Shown piece by piece: positions 38,252 through 48,675 of a stretch of DNA of 64,000 nucleotides (its first letter is position 1; each line of letters opens with the position of its first letter). The DNA is taken from the NCBI GenBank assembly GCA_963780825.1, contig CAWADL010000025.1:1-64000 (forward strand), given 5' to 3'. This stretch comes from Roseiarcus sp963780825 (GTDB lineage: Bacteria > Pseudomonadota > Alphaproteobacteria > Rhizobiales > Beijerinckiaceae). The notes under the pieces were generated by a model, which saw only the letters and a program-made list of their open reading frames with translations, searched no databases and was not told where the DNA came from. The translations under genes and the position numbers were made by a program.

Positions 38252-39803
38252 ATGAAGCGTAGAGACTTCTTGAAGACGACGGCGACGCTCATTGGCGGCG
38301 CCGCTTTCGGCGGCTTCCAGACGACCAACGTTCTGGCCGACGATGCGCCGAAGAAGGGCGGCACGCTGATCTGGGGCCATTCGGAGACCACCCAGAACCT
38401 CGACATCCATCAGACCGGGCACGGCCTCGACGTTGCGGCTGTTGCAGAACGTCCACTACTCGATCGTCACCATGGACAAAAATCTCAACGTGATTCCGAG
38501 CCTTGCCGAAAAGCTTCGAACAGAGCGCCGACGGGCTGACCTACACGTTCCACCTGCGGCCGGGCGTGAAGTTCCACGACGGCAAGGCGATGACCGCCGC
38601 GGACGTCAAATATTCGTTCGACCGCTGCAAGAACCAAGGACACCGGCGCGGTCAATTTCGAGGTCTTCAACGACGTCGAGGCGATCGACACGCCCGACGA
38701 CGTGACCGTCGTCATCAAGCTGAAGCGGGTCAACGCGCCGTTCCTCAGCCGCCTCGCCGAAAACGGCGCCGGCGCGATCATGCCGGCGGGCTCCGGCGAC
38801 ATGCAGGGCAAGACGCCGGTCGGGGCCGGTCCGTTCAAGTTCATCCGCCGCGAGTTCGGCCACGAGGTCGAGCTTGCAGCGCTTCGACGATTACTGGGAC
38901 GGGCCGGCCTATCTCGACAAGGTCATCGCGCGCGAAGTCACCGAGCCGACCGTGCGCCTGACCGGCCTGCGCACCGGCGAGATGCACCTGATCAACGACA
39001 TCCCCGCCGACCGCGTCGAAAGAGGTCAAGGGCGATCCGAAGTTCCAGGTCGTTGACGTGGTTCCCGCTCAACTGGGACTTCGTCAACATGAACCACGAC
39101 TTCGCGCCCTTCAAGGACGCGCGCGTGCGCATGGCGATCGACCTGATGATCGACAAGGAGCGCTGCTGCAAGGCGCGCTATGGGGCCAGGGCAAGCACGA
39201 CCGCCTCGCCGAGCTTCCCGACCTCGAGCTCCTACGACAGCGCGCTGAAGAACCGCGCGCAGGACATCGAGAAGGCCAAGGCGCTGCTGGCCGAGGCGGG
39301 CTACGGGCCCGGCAAGCTCAACGTCGTGTTCAAGGCGACGACCAACTATCCCTACCACGTCGAATCCGCGCAGATCATGCTCGAATGGTTCACGCGCCGC
39401 CGGCGTCAACATGAAGATCGAGCAGCTGACCTGGGCGGATTGGTTGAGCCAAGTCTGGGTCAACAAGGACTTCCAGATCTCGATGATGAACTTCTTCACG
39501 CTGTGGGAGCCGGACTTCCTCTATTACAGCCTGTGGAACTCGACCGGCGCGTTCAACTATCGCAAGATCAAGGATCCGGAGATCGACGAGCTCACCCAGA
39601 AGGCGCGCGTGACGGTCGATCCCGCGGCGCGCGCGGAGATCTACAAGCAGGTGCAGCAGCAGATCTTCGACCAGACGCACGACGTGATCCTGTGGTTCCG
39701 CAACGGCTCGATCGGCGCGCAGCCCTCGGTCGGCGGGCTCGATACGATCGTGCATCCCAACGGCAGCAACCTCAATTTCCACAAGGTGTGGCTGCGCGCC
39801 TGA
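38252..39803 (+). pseudogene. peptide/nickel-type ABC transporter substrate-binding protein (family 5), multiple frameshifts
   Basis: About 515 residues. Tat-type signal MKRRDFLKTTATLIGGAAF, cleavage near VLADDAPKKGG. Mature part: GGTLIWGHSETTQNLDIHQT, RLLQNVHYSIVTMDKNLNVI, TYTFHLRPGVKFHDGKAMTA, VGAGPFKFIRREFGHEVE, LRTGEMHLINDIPADRV, FPLNWDFVNMNHDFAPFKDA and YRKIKDPEIDELTQKARVTV. These are hallmarks of DppA/OppA-type proteins. Indels near 38434, 38514, 38635, 38875, 39020, 39054 and 39398 are mostly single-base insertions, several being an extra T before G. It heads the dipeptide-type transporter operon. Confidence 0.85.
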
Positions 39804-39865
39804 CGCTCACGGGTCCGGCGCGGCCGACGCGCCGACCGGCCTCTCGGACACCGGCCGGGCGCTCC

Positions 39866-40812
39866 ATGACCTACATCCTCAATCGGTTGCTCTCGATCGT
39901 GCTGACGCTGTTCCTGATCTCCGTCATCACCTTCGCCGTCACCACCATCCTGCCCGGCGACGTCGCGACGATGATCATGGGCACGCAGAGCAATCCGGAG
40001 GCGCTCGCCGGGCTTGCGCGAAGTCGCTCGGGCTCAACGATCCGCTGGTCGTGCAATATGGGCGGTGGATCTGCGGCATGCTGACCGGCGATTGGGGCCA
40101 TTCGCTCGTGTTCAAGGTGCGCGATCGGCGAGCTGCTGATCCAGAAGATCAAGGCGAGCGCGCTGATCGTCGTCATGTCGATGGCGATCGCGCTCGCCTG
40201 CGCGGTGCCGCTCGGCGTCTGGGCGGCGGTCCATCGCGACCGCTGGCAGGACGGCGTCAGCCAGCGCGCGGCGCTGGTCGGCGTCAGCCTGCCCGATTTC
40301 TTCTGGGGCATCGTGATGATCCTGTTGTTCGCGCGGACGCTCGGCTGGTTCCCGTCGAGCGGCTTCGCCGATCCCGCGGTCAACCCCGGCCTCGCGCTCT
40401 GGCACGCCTTCCTGCCGGCTTTCGCGCTCGGCCTCGGGCTGATGGCGCATCTGACGCGCATGACGCGCTCGACGATGACCGGCATCCTCGGCCAGGAATA
40501 TCATTCGCGTCGGCCGCGCCAAGGGGCTTGAGCGAGCGCGTCGTCGTCTGGCGCTACGCGCTCGCCAACGCGATCGGCCCGGTCATGACGGTGGCGGGCT
40601 TGCAGATCGGCTATCTGTTCGGCAGCATCATCGTGGTCGAGACCCTGTTCAACTACACCGGCATGGGCTGGCTCACCTATCAGGCGCTGCTCAATCGCGA
40701 CATTCCGCTGATCCAGGCGACCGTGTTCGTCATCGCCGCCGTGGTGATGCTGATCAACCTCGTCGTCGACCTGCTCTATCTCTACGTCGATCCGCGCATG
40801 CGGCTGCAGTGA
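39866..40812 (+). pseudogene. DppB-type ABC transporter permease, frameshifted
   Basis: From ATG 39866 (MTYILNRLLSIVLTLFLISV). TILPGDVATMIMGTQSNPEA is the usual first periplasmic loop. After indels near 40014-40020 it continues LGLNDPLVVQYGRW, and after another near 40126 LLIQKIKASALIVVMSMAIA and LVGVSLPDFFWGIVMILLFA. A further break near 40502-40528 splits the coupling loop before RYALANAIGPVMTVAGLQIG, VVETLFNYTGMGWLTYQALL and DLLYLYVDPRMRLQ. Rebuilt, it is a standard DppB of about 313 residues. The DppC-type gene follows after 4 bp. Confidence 0.85.
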
Positions 40813-40816
40813 CGCG

Positions 40817-41642
40817 ATGAAGCGGCTTCTCTCGGCCAAGGCGCTGATCGGCTTCGCGCTCGTCGCGGTCGTTGCGCGTCGTCGCGATCCTGGCGCCGTT
40901 CTTCATCCCGGCGAGCTGCGGCCACCCGGATGCACATGACGCTCGCGGCTGCAAGCCGCCGTCGGCGCTCATTGGCTCGGCACCGATCAACTCGGCCGCG
41001 ACCTGCTCTATCGCGTCATGCTCGGCGCGCGGACCTCGCTGAGATCGCCGGTGTCGGCGGTGCTGATCAGCCTCGCGCTCGGCCTGCCGTTGGGGCTGAT
41101 CTCGGGCTTTTATCGCGGCTGGATCGACAATCGTGCTGATGCGCCTCGTCGACACGCTGCTGAGCTTCCCCGCGCTGCTGCTCGCGCTGACCATCAGCGC
41201 CATGCTGGGTCCGAGCGTGCCCAACACGATCATCGCCATCGGCGTCGCCTTCACGCCGTTTCTGGCGCGCATCATGCGCGGCGAGGCGCTGCGGGTCGTC
41301 GCAGATGCCCTATGTCGAGGCCGCGCGCGCGGCCGGGGCCGACGGACCATGCGATGATCGTCCGGCACATTCTGCCCAACATCCTGCCGCCGATCATCGT
41401 CCAGGCGACGATCAGCCTCGCCTTCGCGATCCTGGCGGAGGCGGGCCTGTCGTTCCTCGGGCTCGGCACGCAGCCGCCGCAATCCTCCTGGGGGCTGATG
41501 ATCCAGGCCTCGCGCGACTATCTCGACGTCGCGCCCTGGACCGCGCTCGTGCCGGGCGCCGCCGTCGCGCTGACGGTGCTGGGCCTCAACATGTCGGGCG
41601 ACGTGCTGCGCGACGTGCTTCGACCCGCGGATGCGCGAATGA
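40817..41642 (+). pseudogene. DppC-type ABC transporter permease, frameshifted
   Basis: From ATG 40817 (MKRLLSAKALIGFALVAVV). GTDQLGRDLLYRVMLGARTS (about 40980-41040) is the DppC hallmark, then LISLALGLPLGLISGFYRGW, LMRLVDTLLSFPALLLALTI, GPSVPNTIIAIGVAFTPFLA and ILPNILPPIIVQATISLAFA with EAGLSFLGLGTQPPQSSWG. Breaks lie near 40875, 40950, 41044, 41133, 41300 and 41345. The stop overlaps the start of the ATPase gene (ATGA at 41639). Confidence 0.83.
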
Positions 41643-43537
41643 CCGACGCTCGTCGCAGACGCAGCGGACGTCGCCGGAAGCGCTCGATCGTCGCGTCGAG
41701 CATCTGCGCGTCGAGTTCGACACCGACGACGGCGATGGTCGTCGGCGTCGACGACGTCGGCTTTTCGATCCGGCCGGGCGAGACCGCTCTGCGTCGTCGG
41801 CGAATCCGGCTCAGGCAAGTCCGTCACTTCGCTGTCGCTGATGCGGCTCGTCGAGTTCGGCGGCGGCCGCATCGCGACCGGGCCGCCTCGACGTTCACAC
41901 GCGCCGACGGCGAGATCGATCGACATCGCCAAGGCCGACGCCGGACGTTCATGCGCAGCGATCCGCGGCAACGAGATCGGCATGATCTTCCAGGAGCCGA
42001 TGACGTCGCTCAATCCGGTGTTCACGATCGAGCGGCAACTCGACCGACGGCCTGCGCGCGCACACGGGCCTTTCCGGCGAGGCCGCGCGGGCGCGCGCGC
42101 TCGAGCTGCTGCACGAACGTCCGCATCCCCGAGCCGGAGCGCCGGCTCGGCAATATCCGCATGAGCTTTCCGGCGGCATGCGCCAGCGCGTCGTCATCGC
42201 CATGGCGATGGCCTGCAAGCCGCGGCTGCTGATCGCCGACGAGCCGACCACCGCGCTCGACGTCACGATCCAGGCCGAAATCCTCGCCCTGATCGACCGC
42301 CTGAAGCGCGAGAACGGCATGGCGGTGCTGTTCATCACCCACGACATGGCGGTCGTCGCGCAAATGGCCGACCGCGTGGTGGTGATGTATCGCGGCCGGA
42401 TCGTCGAGGAAGGCCCGGTCGGCGAGATCTTCGGGCGCCCGCGCGAGGACTACACCCGCATGCTGCTCGCCGCCGTCCCCAAGCTCGGCGAGATGCGCGG
42501 CAAGACCGCGCCCGAGCCGATGCGAGGATCTCGAGCGCGCAGGCGCGAGCGCCGCCAGCGGCCGCGCGCGGAGCCCGGCAAGGAAGACGTCTTGCTCGAG
42601 GTCAGGAATCTGACGACGCGCTTTCCCGTCAGGGGCGGCGTGTTGCGCCGCACGGTCGCGAATGTCCACGCCGTCGAGGACGTCAGCTTCTCGATCGCCG
42701 TCGGGCGAGACGCTGTCGCTGGTCGGCGAATCCGGCTGCGGCAAGTCGACCTGCGGGCCGCTCGATCCTGCGGCTGGTCGGAGGCCGAATTCGGGCGACG
42801 TATCCGGCTCGACGGCTGGGACGTCCGCAAGCTCGGCCGCCTGTCGATCTGCGCCGCGCCCGGCGCGAGATGCAGATGGTCTTCCAGGACCCGTTCGCCT
42901 CGCTCAACCCCTATCGGCGCCTGCGCGATCAGGTCGCCGAGCCGCTGCGAGAATTTCGGGCTCGGCGTCGCGGCAGCGAGATCGACGACCGCGTGGCGAC
43001 GCTGTTCGACCGCGTCGAGCTGCCGCGCAGCTTCCTCAAGCGGCTTCCCGCACGAACTGTCCGGCGGCCAGCGCCAGCGCGTCGCGATCGCGCGCGCGAT
43101 CGCGCCCCATCCGAAGCTGGTCGATCGCCGACGAAGCGGTCTCGGCGCTCGACGTCTCGGTGCAGGCGCAGGTGCTCAATCTGCTGATGGAGCTGCAGGC
43201 CGATCTCGGCCTGTCCTTCCTGTTCATCAGCCACGACATGGCGGTGGTCGAGCGCATTTCGCACCAGGTCGGCGTGATGTATCTCGGCCGCATCGTCGAG
43301 ATCGGCACGCGCGCCGCGGTGTTCGAGGATCCGCGCCACCCCTACACGAAATCGTTGCTCGCGGCGGTTCCGATCGCCGACCCCGCGAAGCGCCGCATCC
43401 ACGAAGCGCAGAGCGCGCGGACGCTGGCGTCGCCGATCTTTCCGCTCAGCTATCAGCCGGCGCCCTCGCTCTACGACGAGGTTTCGCCCGGTCATTTGGT
43501 GCTGCGGTCGGAAGCCGGCAGCCTTTGGAGCGGATAG
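41639..43537 (+). pseudogene. fused dipeptide ABC transporter ATPase (DppD-DppF in one chain), multiple frameshifts
   Basis: About 630 residues with two ATPase modules and no stop or start between them. Module 1: GESGSGKSVTSLSLMRLVEF, GNEIGMIFQEPMTSLNPVFT, HELSGGMRQRVVIAMAMACK, LLIADEPTTALDVTIQAEIL and oligopeptide tail GRPREDYTRMLLAAVPKL. Module 2: VRNLTTRFPVRGGVLRRTVA, GESGCGKSTCGRSILRLV, QMVFQDPFASLNPYRRLRDQ, a second signature region near 43060, EAVSALDVSVQAQVLNLLME and DPRHPYTKSLLAAVPIAD. The many indels are spread over both halves. Fused DppDF proteins are known in Hyphomicrobiales. It powers the DppABC components encoded upstream. Confidence 0.83.
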
Positions 43538-43550
43538 AGGAGGAAGCGCC

Positions 43551-44724
43551 ATGCCGGTCAAGAATCGTATCGCGGAAATGCGCGATGAGGTCGCCGAATG
43601 GCGCCGGGATCTGCATGAGCATCCCGAACTGATGTACGACACGCATCCGCACGGCCAATGTGGTCGCCGACAAACTGCGCGCGTTTGGTTGTGACGAGAT
43701 CGCCGAAGGGATCGGCCGCACCGGCGTCGTCGGTGTCATAAAAGGGCCGCCAGGACACGCGCGGCTATGTGGTCGGAATTCGCGCCGACATGGACGCATT
43801 GCCGATCCTCGAAACGACCGGGCTGCCTTACGCGTCGAAAACGCCCGGCAAGATGCACGCCTGCGGGCACGACGGCCACACCGCCATGCTGCTCGGCGCG
43901 GCGAAATATCTCGGCGGAGACTCGCAATTTCGACGGCGCGGTGGCGGTGATCTTCCAACCCGCCGAGGAGGGCGGCGCCGGCGGCAAGGCGATGGTCGAG
44001 GACGGATTGATCGACCGCTTCGGCATCCGCGAGATCTACGGGATGCACAATCATCCGGGCTTGCCGGTCGGCAGCTTTCACGATCCGTCCGGGTCCGTTC
44101 TACGCCGCGACCGACAATTTCACCATCGACGTGATCGGCAAGGGCGGCCACGCGGCGCGCCCGCAGGCACGTCATCGACCCGACGCTGATCGCCAGCCAT
44201 ATCGTGCTGGCGCTGCAATCGATCGCCTCGCGCAACGCCAATCCCATGCAGTTCAATCGTCGTCTCGACGACCTCGTTCCGGACGGAGAGCGACGCCTAC
44301 AACGTCATTCCGGAAGCCGTCCAATTGCGCGGGACCGTGCGCACCTTCGACAAGGCGATGCGCGAGTTGGGCGAGAAGCGGCTGAAGGCGATTGCGGTGC
44401 AGACGGCCGAGGCGTTCGGCGCTCGCGCCGAGGTGAAATGGGATCCGGGTTACCCCGCCATGGTCAATCACGAACAGCGAGACGACAGTTTGCGGCGAGG
44501 CGGCGCGCCGGGTGTCCGACGACGTGGCGACGGAGGCCGAGGCGATGATGGGCGGAGAGGATTTCGCCTACATGCTCGAAGCCTGCCCCGGCGCCTATAT
44601 TCAGGTCGGCAACGGCGACACCGCCGAGGTCCATCACCCTAAGTACAATTTCAACGATGACGCGATTCCCTTTGGATCGTCCTATTGGGCGGAGCTCGTC
44701 GAGACCCGGATGAAGGTCGCTTGA
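43551..44724 (+). pseudogene. M20 family amidohydrolase (hippurate hydrolase / N-acyl amino acid amidohydrolase-like), frameshifted
   Basis: About 388 residues from ATG 43551, with GAGGAGGAAG upstream. N-terminus: MRDEVAEWRRDLHEHPELMY. Zinc-site segments: GIRADMDALPILETTGLPYA, KMHACGHDGHTAMLLGAAKY, VAVIFQPAEEGGAGGKAMVE, IYGMHNHPGLPVGSF. C-terminal: GGEDFAYMLEACPGAYIQVG and YNFNDDAIPFGSSYWAELVE. All metal-binding residues of the family are present. Breaks lie near 43650, 43750, 43925, 44095, 44165, 44285 and 44480. With the upstream amidase and peptide transporter it suggests uptake and deacylation of an N-acyl amino acid or similar amide. Confidence 0.84.
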
Positions 44725-44874
44725 TACGGCTTCCCGCGGCCGCCATCCATCATAAGGTCTCTGGCCGACATCGCGGGAAGGGGTCGTCCGAAGACGGCGC
44801 CTAGGGAAATCGTGCCTCATAGGCGCACGGCCGCTATGCGGCGCCGGCGATTGTCCGGCGCGGCGCGACGTCCC

Positions 44875-46019
44875 ATGAACCAAATCAAGTTCGACGGCCC
44901 AGCCGCGGGACCTTCCCTCATCCCTCGAGGGCTCGGGGACCGCCGCGACGGGCAAGCCTTATTACGAAATCGTGCGCGACGAACTCGCGCGCAACATCGC
45001 GGCGGGCAAGCTGTGGCCGGGCGTGGTGCTGCTCGAGGGCCCGATCGCGAGCCTGCTCGGCGTCAGCCGCGGGCCGGTGAAGCGAGCGCCTCGAACTGCT
45101 GGCCGAAGACGGGTTGATCCGGCGCTTCGGCGGCCGGGGATATCTGGTCGGCGGCCGCACGAGACACCGCCAAGCCGAACCGGGTCAACCTGCTGACGCT
45201 CGATCTCGAAGTCTCCGGCGAGATCCAGGATTACGCGCAGCGCGCGACTTGGCAGAAGATCTATGGCGAGGTCGCGGAGAGCGTCGTCGCCTGCACGCCG
45301 TTCGGCGCTTACCAGATCTCCGAATCCGCGATGTGCGCGCATTTCGAGGTGAGCCGCACCGTCGTGCGCGACGTGCTCGCGCGGCTCAACCATGACGGAT
45401 TGATCGAGAAGGACCGCTGGTCGCACTGGACCGCGGGGCCGCTGACCGCCCGCGACGTGCAGGAGCACTACGAGATGCGCCGGCTGCTGGAGCCGGCGGC
45501 GCTGCGTCTGTCGGCGCCCTCGCTCGAGCGTGGCGGAGCTCGAGGCGATGCGCGAGCGCGTGCAGAGCGCGCGCCGCGCCGGCGACGCGTGCGGCGTCGA
45601 CAGGTTCGAGGAGATCGAGCGCGATCTGCACGAAACCTGCCTGGCCCCGGTTCCCAACCGGCGGTTGATCGCGACGATCCGCCAGAGCCGTCTGCCTGAC
45701 GTCATCAACCGCGTCTTCGCCCAGCATTTCGGCCTGCATGAAACCGAGGCTGCGCTGAGAGAGCACGACCTCGTCTTCGCGGAACTCCTGAAAGGCAACG
45801 GGGAGGGCGCGGCGCAAGCGCTGGAGCTGCATCTTCAGGCGGCGATGGAGCGCACGCGCGCGCGACTGAAGGTGTTGTCCGTGCTGAATGCGCGGGAAAT
45901 TGCGTCCTTATCTGACGCCGCTGGTCGACGAACGCGCGCGCGAAGCCCGTCGCGCGCCGAGCGCCGCGAGCAAGCCGGCCAAGCGCCGCCCGGCGCTTGC
46001 GCGTGCTGGGGCGACGTGA
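44875..46019 (+). pseudogene. GntR family regulator with two winged-helix domains plus FCD-type domain, frameshifted
   Basis: From ATG 44875 (MNQIKFDGPAAGPSLIP). First winged helix: YYEIVRDELARNIAAGKLWP, VVLLEGPIASLLGVSRGPVK, ending LIRRFGGRGYLVGG. Second: WQKIYGEVAESVVACTPFGA, SESAMCAHFEVSRTVVRDVL, ARLNHDGLIEKDRWSHW. Then FCD-like helices: DVQEHYEMRRLLEPAALRLS, ELEAMRERVQSARRAGD, IERDLHETCLAPVPNRRLIA and LREHDLVFAELLKGNGEGAA. After an indel near 45908 the frame reads YLTPLVDERAREARRAPSAA and stops at TGA 46017-46019, overlapping the next coding segment. It probably controls the amidase-Dpp-M20 genes. Tandem GntR winged helices are unusual. Confidence 0.75.
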
Positions 46020-47144
46020 AATCCTGCTGGAGCCCGTCCGGCGGCAGGCGGTCCGCGACCTCGGCTTCGAGATCGCCTTCGAACTCATCGACGGCGCTGA
46101 GGAGATTCGCCAGGCGGTGACGCAGCCCGGAAAGCTTCGACGTCTACCATCAGTGGCATACCGTCGATCTGATGTGGACGGCCGCCTCCATCCAGCCCAT
46201 CGAGATTGCGCGCATCGCGCCATTGGCCGGAGATCGAGGCGCTCGCCTCGCTGTCCGCATGAAGGCGCGACCATCTGCGACGATCTGTTCCGCCAACTCT
46301 ACGTGCAGGACGACGGTCGTCTCGCCGCACGCCGCACCGGCCTGGCGGCGATGCTGCCGACCATTCACGGCGCCGACTCGCTCGGCTATCTCGCGACGCT
46401 TGCGCGAGCAATTGGCGCCCGGCGAAGCGGATAGTTGGCGCTGGCTGATCGACGAGCGATGGCGCGGCAAGGTCGCGATGCTGCGCGATCCGACGCTCGG
46501 CATGATCGAGGCGGCGCTCGCCGTCGAAGGGGCGGGCATCCTGAAGTTCGGCGACATCGCCAATCTGTCGATCGAGGAGATCGACGCGATCATCGCCATT
46601 CTCAAGGAGAAGAAGCGCAGCGGTCACTTCCGCGGGCTCTGGGAGACCTACGAGGACGCCGCCAAGCTGATGGAGCGCGGCGGCGTCGTGGTGCAGAGCA
46701 TCTTCTCGCCCGCCATCATCAAGCTGCGCCGCAGCGGCCTCGACGTCGCCAGCGCGATCCCGGTGGAGGGAACGCGCGGCTGGCGCTCGGATCTTTGTTT
46801 GTCCGCGCGCGCATCGGGCGAGGCGCTGGAGGCGGCCTACGCCTATCTGAACTGGTGGCTCGAGGGCGCGCCGGGCGCGATCCTCGCGCGTCAGGGCTAT
46901 TACATGTCGGCGCCGCGAACCGACGCGCCGGCGCCTGTCGCCGGCCGAATGGGACTACTGGTACGAGGGCAAGCCCGCGCGCGAAGATCTGCCCGACCCG
47001 TTCGGCGAAATCTGCGTGCACGCAGGCGAGGTTCGCGACGGCGGGTCTTATGTGGAGCGCATGTCGCGCGTGCGGGTTTGGAACACGATCATGGACGATC
47101 ACAACTATCTGGCGCGCCGCTGGAGCGAGTTCCTTAACGCTTGA
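45997..47144 (+). pseudogene. PotD-like (family 1) solute-binding domain protein without signal peptide, frameshifted
   Basis: About 380 residues in three frames: LRVLGRREILLEPVRRQAVR, DLGFEIAFELIDGAEEIRQA, SFDVYHQWHTVDLMWTAASI, LREQLAPGEADSWRWLIDER, WRGKVAMLRDPTLGMIEAAL, VVVQSIFSPAIIKLRRSGLD, AYAYLNWWLEGAPGAILARQ, WDYWYEGKPAREDLPDPFGE, ending ARRWSEFLNA. This is a spermidine/putrescine-type binding-protein fold. No signal peptide or good ribosome site precedes TTG 45997, and the preceding Ala/Pro/Lys-rich stretch runs straight on from the GntR protein. It may be a separate cytosolic protein or the C-terminal ligand domain of that regulator. Confidence 0.7.
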
Positions 47145-47190
47145 TTGGGGCGTTTGTTGGCAACTTTATGAAGCCCTGGCGAATTGCCTA

Positions 47191-47306
47191 GCACGACGGC
47201 TGCTGACCTCCTCTCCCCGAGTGTTGCACGACGGTAGCGCGCCGCATCAGTGCGGCAGCGGGGAGGGTTAGGGTGAGGGGCGAGCCGCCGAGCCGCGCGG
47301 TTCGGA
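47191..47306. repeat. family D repeat arm (left)
   Basis: Contains ACGGCTGCTGACCTCCTCTC, CCCGAGTGTTGCACGACGG and GCGGGGAGGGTTAGGGTGAG with GGGCGAGCCGCCGAG. It is homologous to the arms of the 377-bp element at 60729-61105. The matching inverted arm lies at 47600-47670, with the family C repeat between them. Confidence 0.65.
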
Positions 47307-47419
47307 AACATCGAGCACCTCATCGAACCGGAACATTTCAGGTGAGCGTGCGCCTCCTAATATTGAGCCTTCAAATCGGCGACATCCCTTGTCGAGAGCC
47401 TTCCGTGTATGAGTAGAGT

Positions 47420-47523
47420 TGTCATTGCGAGGAGCGAAGCGACGTGGCAATCCACAGCGCTGCGGCTCTATCCGGCACGTCGTCGATCACACGCTGGATT
47501 GCTTCGCTTCGCTCGCAATGACG
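47420..47523. repeat. palindromic intergenic repeat, family C (copy 2)
   Basis: GTCATTGCGAGGAGCGAAGC ... GGATTGCTTCGCTTCGCTCG with CAATGACG at the end; arms match the copy at 29915-30024. It lies between the two family D arms. The stretch 47145-47679 holds only these repeats and no gene. Confidence 0.85.
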
Positions 47524-47599
47524 GTTCCAGTGAACCGTAAAACGCTCCAAACAAGTGTAGTTGGGTCGCTGTACAGTGCGTCGGAAACGTTTCGTGAAA

Positions 47600-47670
47600 A
47601 CGGGCTCGCCCCTCACCCCAACCCTCCCCGCTGCTTCGTTGATGCGGCGCGCCTCGTTGTGCTTCACTTG
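47600..47670. repeat. family D repeat arm (right, inverted)
   Basis: CGGGCTCGCCCCTCACCCCA with ACCCTCCCCGCTGCTTCGTT and GATGCGGCGCGCCTCGTTGT is the reverse complement type of the arm at 47191-47306. Confidence 0.65.
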
Positions 47671-47679
47671 CGCCGCCGC

Positions 47680-48658
47680 TCAACCAGGCTTGACCGCCAG
47701 CAGCAGCTTGCCTGCGACCGAGCGCGAGGCCAGCCGTTGCAACATCGCTTCGGCGCGCTCGAACGCGAAGACTTCCTCGATCGGCGTCTTCAATCGCCCC
47801 GCGGCGACGGCGGAGGTCGTTTCCTCCACGCTGCGTCGCCAGATCTCGCTCTGGAAATCGGCGTGGCCGAGGTGGAAGCGGGTGAAGGTCAGCGACTTCG
47901 CGACCAACCGCTCCCACAGATTGGCAAGCGGGCGGCCCTCGGCCTCGCCATAGCTGACGACATGGCCGAGCTTGCGGATCGCACCGAAGCTGCGGTCGAG
48001 GATGCTTGCGCCGGTGGAATCGACGATCTTGTCGACGCCTTTGTCGCCGGTGAAGGCGAGCGTCGCGGCGACGAAATCCTCGTCGTCGCGATTGATGACC
48101 TTGGCCGCGCCGAATTCCAGCGCGCGCTTCTCTTTGCCGCGCGTGCCGACCGTGCCGATCACCGTCGCGCCCGCGGCGACGGCGAACTGCGTCGCCATCA
48201 GGCCGACGCCGCCGCCGATCGCATGCAGCAGGATCACGTCGCCGGGCCGGGTGACGCTGACGTTGTGCAGCAGATGCCAAGCCGTCAGCGCCTGCAACGG
48301 GAAAGGCGGCGGCGACGTCGAGCCCCATGCGCCTCGGGAATGCGGATCAGCCGCTCGGCCGGCACGACGACGCGGTCGGCGAAGGCGCCGGCGTTCTCCG
48401 AGAAGGAGGCGACGCGGTCGCCGACGCGAAGCCGTCAACGCCGGCGCCGACTTCGGCGATGCGGCCGGACGGTTCGAGGCCCATCGCCAGCGGGTAGCCC
48501 TTGGGATGCGGATAGCTGCCGTTGGCGATCATCGTGTCGGCGAAATTGCAGCCGGCGTAGGCGACGTCGATGCTCACTTCGCCGGGCCCCGGCCGCGGCT
48601 CCGCGACATCGGCGACGGCGATGACGCCGCCCGGCTTGTTGACGACGATGGCCCGCAT
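47680..48658 (-). pseudogene. NADPH:quinone oxidoreductase-like zinc-less MDR protein, frameshifted
   Basis: About 325 residues from ATG 48658 (MRAIVVNKPGGVIAVADVAE), ribosome site GGGAG upstream. YAGCNFADTMIANGSYPHPK and LAMGLEPSGRIAEVGAGVDG form the catalytic domain. After breaks near 48430 and 48320, DVAAAFPLQALTAWHLLHNV, ILLHAIGGGVGLMATQFAVA (NADPH-binding) and VIGTVGTRGKEKRALEFGAA follow, ending KTPIEEVFAFERAEAMLQRL and SVAGKLLLAVKPG. No structural zinc cysteines are seen, as in quinone oxidoreductases. It follows HyuB on the same strand. Confidence 0.83.
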
Positions 48659-48675
48659 GTTGTCTCCCGGCTCGT

